This document shows, piece by piece, positions 39,859 to 44,249 of a stretch of 44,249 nucleotides of DNA. Each line of letters begins with the position of its first letter. Position 1 is the stretch's first letter. The stretch is from Arthrobacter sp. AK04 (GTDB taxonomy: Bacteria; Actinomycetota; Actinomycetes; Actinomycetales; Micrococcaceae), in NCBI RefSeq assembly GCF_021129155.1, contig NZ_JAJOMC010000040.1, positions 1 to 44,249 of the forward strand. The letters are read 5' to 3'. The notes below the pieces were generated by a model, which was not told the origin of the DNA, searched no databases, and saw nothing but the letters and a program-made list of their open reading frames with translations. The position numbers were made by a program, and so were the translations under genes.

Positions 39859-39899
39859 GTACGACGGCGGCGCGCGGCCGCCGTCGTACTGGTCACCTT
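39859..39899. repeat. Dispersed GC palindrome, copy 6 (best match to consensus, with CACCTT box)
   Basis: Perfect 13-base arms GTACGACGGCGGC (39859-39871) and GCCGCCGTCGTAC (39877-39889) enclose GCGCG. CACCTT follows five bases after GTCGTA, at 39894-39899. It lies 43 bases beyond the lectin-protease stop. Confidence 0.85.
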
Positions 39900-39912
39900 C
39901 CGCTTACCAGCG

Positions 39913-39976
39913 TGAATTTTTGTCCAGATATGCAGGCTTTTGTGGCCGGAAGCCTGCATATCTGAACAAAAATTCA
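39913..39976. repeat. 64-base AT-rich long hairpin between convergent genes
   Basis: Left arm 39913-39939 (starting TGAATTTTTGT, ending ATGCAGGCTT) and right arm 39950-39976 (starting AAGCCTGCAT, ending ACAAAAATTCA) pair over 27 positions with a single mismatch, around a 10-base loop. It sits between the convergent lectin-protease and SLH-protein genes, 13 bases after the palindromic repeat unit. The T-run is on the 5' side and the A-run on the 3' side of the stem, the reverse of a classic bidirectional terminator. It may be a miniature inverted-repeat element or a processing hairpin. Nothing else is visible in 39977-40059. Confidence 0.85.
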
Positions 39977-40059
39977 AGACGAGGGGCGATGCGCAGTCAG
40001 GAGCGGCGACTTGGAGCCGTTCCGCGGCCCGGGGAACGGGTCCGCGTCCCGTCCTGCGC

Positions 40060-41610
40060 CTAGCTCAGTCCCGATGCATGTACGGCCTTCTCTGACCAGC
40101 GCTTGAGGAATGCCGCCATTGCGTCCCGTCGCACGGGCCCAGTGGGCCGGTAGGAACCGTCTGGGAACCCTGTGGAGATGCCGAAGCAGGACATCCAGGC
40201 GATGTCCTCAGCAAATTGCGCGGCGGGAGGGTTATCCGTGAAAACCGGTATCTCTTCTGTGGGCCGGATACAGGAAACGTTGTTGCTGTACCTGCGAAGG
40301 AAGGCCGCCATCGCGTCCCGGTTCACCGCATTCTGAGGGCGGAAAGTGCCGTCCTCGTAACCCCTGGTGATACCTGCCGCATGGAACCAGGTGATTTCCT
40401 TGTAAAACGCCGTCGTCGGGCTCACATCGTGGAATGGGGACTGGGCCGGAGGCACAAACTCCGGCCTGCCGGCCGCCCTGTACAGGAAGGCTGCCATCGC
40501 GTCCCGGTGGATGGTTTCCAGGGGCTTGTAGGTGTTGTCCGGAAAGCCTTGAGTCACTCCCCGCGCTGCCAGCCACCGTATGTCTTCAGAGAATTGAAGA
40601 CCGTCGGCAACATCAGAAAAGGCCGGCGCCTCTTTCAAGGACATGTCGATGCCGCGGCTTGTTTCCTCTGGACCGACAGAAACACTGGTGGCCGAGCCTG
40701 CCGAGGTCCCGTCACTGAACCACTGATCAACCATGCCGCTTGCCCCTGCCGATACTTTGATCCGGTAGCTGCCCGGGAGCAGGGCCGTGATGCGGTAGGA
40801 AGAGCCCGGCCCCACCGTGCCGTGGCCCCGCAGGTTGTTGTCCAGGCTTCTTGCCGTGACGCGCAGGCCCTCCGTGGTGGCACCCTCAGGCAGTGTCAAT
40901 GTCCCTTCAATCGCGGACGCCTTGGGAAGGTAAGCGTCAATGCCTGTCAGTGTGTCAGGTCCGGATATCGTGAACGGTGTAGGCAGTTTCGACGGTTCCC
41001 GGCCGTAGTCGACGGACCGAAGGTCGGGATTTTGCGCATGAAAGTAGAGGGTGTAGGTTCCTGGGGCCAATCCCTTTATCAGGTAATTTCCCTGGGCGTC
41101 CACCCACGCGAAGGGGCCGTTCTGGTTGGATTCCAGCCGGTAACTGTGCACGGTGATCTTATCGAAAGTGAACCCTTCCGGGACGGACACCTTTCCGGAA
41201 ATACTTCCGCCAAGGGGAAGTTCCACGTCTATACCGGTGAGGGCCTCGCTTGAAGCTAAGTTCACGGGTTTAGCGAGTTCCCTTGTAATTCCGCCATACC
41301 AGGTGTCATGCCCGCCGCTGCTGACGCCGCTGATCCGGACCACGTAGGAGCCTGCCGGTAATCCGCTGACCTTGTATGAACCATCGGCCGCTGTTCTGGT
41401 CCAGCCCCAATGCTCGCCATCGGCGGCGCCAATTACAGTCACAGGGAGCCAGTCGACGCTGATACCGGCACTGGTGGTGACGGTGCCACTAATCGAACCT
41501 GTCTCTTCCGCTTCTGCTTGTGCGGGAATGCCAAACAGGGACATGGCCACTGCCAGAATTAGTGCCGGCAAGACCCGTGTAAGGCTGTGCCCGGCCCGAG
41601 CCCAAAGCAT
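40060..41610 (-). CDS. Surface protein: three carboxypeptidase-regulatory-like repeats plus three SLH-like repeats
   Basis: 516 residues. Signal peptide about 1-33 (LTRVLPALILAVAMSLFGI ... AQA). Three beta-sandwich repeats follow (GSISGTVTTSAG, GSISGKVSVPEG, SAIEGTLTLPEG, each with a later GSYxV.GL..GSY pattern), related to those of the 24226-28497 adhesin but more divergent. The C-terminus carries three SLH-like repeats (FSDVADGLQFSEDIRWLAAR, FHDVSPTTAFYKEITWFHAA, IPVFTDNPPAAQFAEDIAWM). These are the most canonical in the window (GFPDNTYKPLETIHRDAMAA, GFPDGSYRPTGPVRRDAMAA). GGGGGAAAACT precedes the ATG. It appears to be a shorter cousin of the giant adhesin. Confidence 0.85.
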   Translation of the reverse strand: MLWARAGHSLTRVLPALILAVAMSLFGIPAQAEAEETGSISGTVTTSAGISVDWLPVTVIGAADGEHWGWTRTAADGSYKVSGLPAGSYVVRISGVSSGGHDTWYGGITRELAKPVNLASSEALTGIDVELPLGGSISGKVSVPEGFTFDKITVHSYRLESNQNGPFAWVDAQGNYLIKGLAPGTYTLYFHAQNPDLRSVDYGREPSKLPTPFTISGPDTLTGIDAYLPKASAIEGTLTLPEGATTEGLRVTARSLDNNLRGHGTVGPGSSYRITALLPGSYRIKVSAGASGMVDQWFSDGTSAGSATSVSVGPEETSRGIDMSLKEAPAFSDVADGLQFSEDIRWLAARGVTQGFPDNTYKPLETIHRDAMAAFLYRAAGRPEFVPPAQSPFHDVSPTTAFYKEITWFHAAGITRGYEDGTFRPQNAVNRDAMAAFLRRYSNNVSCIRPTEEIPVFTDNPPAAQFAEDIAWMSCFGISTGFPDGSYRPTGPVRRDAMAAFLKRWSEKAVHASGLS

Positions 41611-41816
41611 AGTTTTCCCCCAATATAGAAAAGTGAATGCTGGATAGCAGCGAACGTGAAATTACCGCTCCGCAGGCGAACGATTACGCCTTATAGGCGA
41701 AGCGTACCGCGAAGTAATCGGCCTATGAAAGCGAATGACTAAAAGGATGCTCTGCGTCTAGATCGCAATTGCAGCAGACAGAAAAGGCGCGCCGCATCCG
41801 GGCATAAGAGAAAAGC
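41611..41816. other. Gene-free, AT-richer promoter region
   Basis: No gene is visible. It contains the promoter of the 40060-41610 gene on the minus strand and short nested inverted repeats (GATTAC/GTAATC and ATAGGC/GCCTAT around 41680-41725) that could form alternative leader structures. Together with 41817-41938 it forms a 328-base non-coding stretch. Confidence 0.35.
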
Positions 41817-41857
41817 GTACGACGGCGGCAGTTGGCCGCCGTCGAAATGCTCACCTT
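41817..41857. repeat. Dispersed GC palindrome, copy 7 (with CACCTT box)
   Basis: Arms GTACGACGGCGGC and GCCGCCGTCGAAA enclose AGTTG. The loop differs from the other copies while the inner 11 base pairs are kept. CACCTT is at 41852-41857. It lies downstream of the 41939 gene. Confidence 0.8.
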
Positions 41858-41890
41858 GGAGCGACGGGTAAAGGCGCTGTTAACGCGGAA

Positions 41891-41914
41891 GCCCCGGCAC
41901 TTTCGTGCCGGGGC
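41891..41914 (-). terminator. Terminator hairpin of the last SLH gene
   Basis: GCCCCGGCAC and GTGCCGGGGC form a perfect 10-pair stem with loop TTTC. It lies 24 bases beyond the minus-strand stop at 41939. It lacks a U-tract but is the strongest hairpin near this 3' end. Confidence 0.7.
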
Positions 41915-41938
41915 ACGGGGTCCGGATGCATGAACGGA

Positions 41939-44249
41939 TCAGGCAGCGAGTCCCATCAAGCGGTAAAGGAAAGCCGCCATCGCGTCACGGTTGATGGCCT
42001 GCAGGGGACGATACGACCGGACACCGTTACCCTCGTCCCACCCAGTGGAGATCTTCTGCTCAGCAAGCCACGCCATCTCCTTGTAGAACTGCTGCCCAGT
42101 GGACACATCAGCAAAAGGCGAAACGGCCGGCGCGGCGTACTCGGGCGAACCAGCCATCCGGTACAGGAACGCGGCCATCGCATCACGGTTTATCGCCTGC
42201 AGCGGACGATACGTCCGGACGCCGTTACCTTCATCCCAGCCGGTCGAGATCTTCTGCTCAGCCAGCCACGCCATCTCCTTGTAGAACTGCTGCCCAGTGG
42301 ACACATCAGCAAAAGGCGACACGGCCGGCGCGGCATAGTCGGGCGAGCCAGCCATCCGGTACAGGAAGGCCGCCATCGCATCGCGGTTGATCGCCTGAAG
42401 CGGACGATACGACCGGACGCCGTTGCCCTCGTCCCACCCAGTCGAGATCTTCTGCTCAGCCAGCCACGCCATCTCCCTGTAGAACTGCTGCGCCGTGGAC
42501 ACATCAACGAAAGGCGAAACCGCGGGCGGGACATACTCCGCAGACGTGGACTTGAACGCGTGCGACCACTCAGCGGTCGCGCCGTCGGCAAGAACGTGAT
42601 CGGTGGTTGCACGCGCAGTGACCGTCACCGTCCCGGTGCCCGGGTACGTCCCGGCAACAGTCACCGTTTCGCCAACCAGGTATTCCACCCCATCAGTCAC
42701 GGGAATTGTGTACGAATCGTCATTCGTCCCGTCCCGGTCCATGAACTCGACCGCTGCAGGCGTCACCGTAAACGGCGTTGCCTTGAACTCGTGTGACCAC
42801 TCAGCCGCCGCGCCTGGCGCGAGCACGTAATCCGTCACAGCGCGGGCCGTCACAGTCACTGTCCCCGACCCCGGATAGGTTCCGGCCGCGGTCAACTTGT
42901 CACCGACCAGGTACTCAACGCCTTCAGTCACCGGAACCGTGAAGGTGTCCTCGGCAGTGCCGTCCTTGTCCGTGAAGACGACAGCGTCCGGCGTTACCGG
43001 ATACGGCGTCGCTTTGAACTCGTGCGACCACTCAGTGGTCGCGCCATCGGCGAGGACATAGTCAGCCTTGGCACGGGCGGTCACAGTCACTGTCCCCCAC
43101 CCCGGATAGGTTCCGGCGGCAGTCACCCTGTCACCGACCAGGTACTCAACGCCCTCAGTAACCGGAACCGTATACGCGTCCTCAGCAGTGCCATCCCTGT
43201 CAGTGAAGACGACCGCTGCAGGCGTTACCTGATACGGCGTCGCCTTGAATGAGTGCGCCCACCCAGCCGACGCGCCTTCAGCGAGGACGTAGTCAGCAGC
43301 CTTGGCACGGGCGGCCACTGCGATTGTCCCCGACCCCGGGTACGTCCCGGCCGCGGTCACCGTTTCGCCAACCAGGTACTCAACGCCTTCCGTGACCGGA
43401 ACCGTGAAGGTGTCCTCGGCAGTGCCGTCCTTGTCCGTGAAGACGACGGCTGCAGGCGTGACCTGGTACGGGGTGGCCTTGAACTCGTGCGACCACGCAG
43501 CCGACGCGCCCTGAGTCAGCACGTAATCCGTCTTCGCCCGGGCGGTCACTGCGATTGTCCCCGACCCCGGATAGGTTCCCGCAACAGTAACCTTGTCACC
43601 GATGAGGTACTCGATCCCTTCCAATTCAGGGATGGTGTAAGTATCGTGCGCAGTTCCATCTGGGTCTGAAAACGTTACCGCTGTGGGTGACACTGATTTC
43701 GTCGGCTCAACGACACTGAAGCTAAGGGAGCCTAGATCAACTCCTTCCCCAAGGGCATTACCCTCACGGGTGTCGGCAAAATTGTCCGCCGCATCATAAA
43801 ACTGCGCGAAGTCAACGCGATACTCCCCCACAGGCCACGTCAAACTATCAATAACATCCGAATACATCACCCCCGAAGACGTATCCCCCACCTTCGTGTG
43901 ACCTGTGGTTGTCTTGACGTGCTTAATACGGCCGTCAGGGGCGTACACCCAGAAAACAACACCCTCAACATCGCTGGCATCCGTAGCGCTCCACGCAATC
44001 CGAACCCGATCACCAACAGTCACCGTCTTCTTCGACAGCAACGACACCGATGACAACACCGGAGGAGTCACGTCAGCCTCCGTACCCACGACTGTAAAGC
44101 TAAGGGAGCCTAAATCAACTCCCTCCCCAAGGGCATTGCCCTCACGGGTGTCGGCAAAATTGTCCGCCGCATCATAAAACTGCGCGAAGTCAACGCGATA
44201 CTCCCCCACAGGCCACGTCAAACTATCAATAACATCCGAATACATCACC
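41939..44249 (-). CDS. Partial surface protein: Ig-like repeats, five MBG-like repeats and three SLH-like repeats
   Basis: At least 769 residues; the 5' end lies outside the window. The visible N-terminal part holds one full and one partial Ig-like unit of 126 residues (SLLSKKTVTVGDRVRIAWSA ... ALGEGVDLGSLSF). Five units of about 77 residues follow (VTPAAVVFTDKDGTAEDTFT, VEYLVGETVTAAGTYPGSG, DYVLAEGASAEWSHEFKAT-type). Three SLH-like repeats of 66 residues form the C-terminus (FADVSTGQQFYKEMAWLAEQ, KISTGWDEGNGVRTYRPLQA, INRDAMAAFLYRMAG). The SLH repeats are nearly identical to each other at DNA level with a 198-base period. No enzymatic domain is seen. Likely role: wall-bound adhesin or structural protein. 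Confidence 0.85.
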   Translation of the reverse strand, partial: VMYSDVIDSLTWPVGEYRVDFAQFYDAADNFADTREGNALGEGVDLGSLSFTVVGTEADVTPPVLSSVSLLSKKTVTVGDRVRIAWSATDASDVEGVVFWVYAPDGRIKHVKTTTGHTKVGDTSSGVMYSDVIDSLTWPVGEYRVDFAQFYDAADNFADTREGNALGEGVDLGSLSFSVVEPTKSVSPTAVTFSDPDGTAHDTYTIPELEGIEYLIGDKVTVAGTYPGSGTIAVTARAKTDYVLTQGASAAWSHEFKATPYQVTPAAVVFTDKDGTAEDTFTVPVTEGVEYLVGETVTAAGTYPGSGTIAVAARAKAADYVLAEGASAGWAHSFKATPYQVTPAAVVFTDRDGTAEDAYTVPVTEGVEYLVGDRVTAAGTYPGWGTVTVTARAKADYVLADGATTEWSHEFKATPYPVTPDAVVFTDKDGTAEDTFTVPVTEGVEYLVGDKLTAAGTYPGSGTVTVTARAVTDYVLAPGAAAEWSHEFKATPFTVTPAAVEFMDRDGTNDDSYTIPVTDGVEYLVGETVTVAGTYPGTGTVTVTARATTDHVLADGATAEWSHAFKSTSAEYVPPAVSPFVDVSTAQQFYREMAWLAEQKISTGWDEGNGVRSYRPLQAINRDAMAAFLYRMAGSPDYAAPAVSPFADVSTGQQFYKEMAWLAEQKISTGWDEGNGVRTYRPLQAINRDAMAAFLYRMAGSPEYAAPAVSPFADVSTGQQFYKEMAWLAEQKISTGWDEGNGVRSYRPLQAINRDAMAAFLYRLMGLAA
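43721..43871 (-). repeat. 151-bp direct repeat, copy A
   Basis: Matches 44099-44249 over 151 bases with three differences, at an offset of 378 bases (126 codons, in frame). It encodes the end of an Ig-like unit of the partial surface protein. Confidence 0.85.
44099..44249 (-). repeat. 151-bp direct repeat, copy B (cut by window end)
   Basis: Second copy of the 43721-43871 unit. The repeat probably continues beyond the window. Confidence 0.85.

Noticed and set aside
1..44249. tRNA, rRNA, insertion sequence or phage genes
   Set aside because: No CCA-ended cloverleaf, transposase motif or phage structural gene was recognised by eye. A covariance-model search would be decisive for tRNA and small RNAs.

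Overview
The window is high-GC actinobacterial DNA. The gene content points to Arthrobacter or a close relative (Pseudarthrobacter/Paenarthrobacter): a GH91 difructose-anhydride enzyme, several GAF/PAS-ANTAR regulators, an I36 peptidase-inhibitor-like protein, and many cell-surface proteins ending in three S-layer-homology-like (SLH-like) repeats. This assignment is inferred from gene content; no database search was possible. I see no rRNA, tRNA, CRISPR array, insertion sequence or phage module.

Region by region. 1-2.6 kb: the start of a small membrane protein gene, a secreted GH26-like glycosidase with an IPT/TIG domain, and a GAF-ANTAR regulator. 2.6-11.5 kb is a surface block. Two paralogous secreted subtilases, one without and one with SLH-like repeats, flank a small zinc-ribbon protein, a beta-propeller SLH protein, and an unusual fusion of a family 2 glycosyltransferase to a CsaB-like polysaccharide pyruvyltransferase. 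11.9-20 kb is a mosaic of small units: a small membrane protein coupled to a BNR-repeat lipoprotein, a TetR regulator with a clear palindromic operator, an acyltransferase-3, an I36-like secreted protein, a PAS-ANTAR regulator, a diacylglycerol-kinase-like lipid kinase, a phosphoesterase lipoprotein and tiny membrane proteins. 20-24 kb: a second GAF-ANTAR protein, a three-helix-bundle protein, a metallo-beta-lactamase-fold hydrolase and an O-antigen-ligase/TPR membrane protein. 24.2-28.5 kb: a giant repetitive SLH adhesin.

28.9-37.4 kb is a seven-gene minus-strand operon: ABC binding protein, two permeases, LacI, GH32, GH91, LacI. Neither the GH91 nor the GH32 protein has a signal peptide. 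This fits import of difructose anhydride III or a similar fructodisaccharide followed by cytoplasmic hydrolysis to fructose. The promoter carries a perfect -35 hexamer, 17-bp spacing and a 17-bp LacI-type palindrome just downstream of the -10. No ABC ATPase is encoded here, so a shared ATPase is likely. 37.8-44.2 kb: a lectin-repeat/zinc-metalloprotease protein without a signal peptide, and two more SLH proteins, the last running off the window.

Two themes connect the region. First, five proteins carry 15 SLH-like repeats, and the same window encodes a pyruvyltransferase, the activity that in Firmicutes makes the pyruvylated wall polymer bound by SLH domains. Second, at least seven copies of a roughly 31-bp GC-rich palindrome (arms GTACGACGGCGGC/GCCGCCGTCGTAC) are scattered between genes, mostly just after stop codons. 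They look like an undescribed REP-like repeat family.
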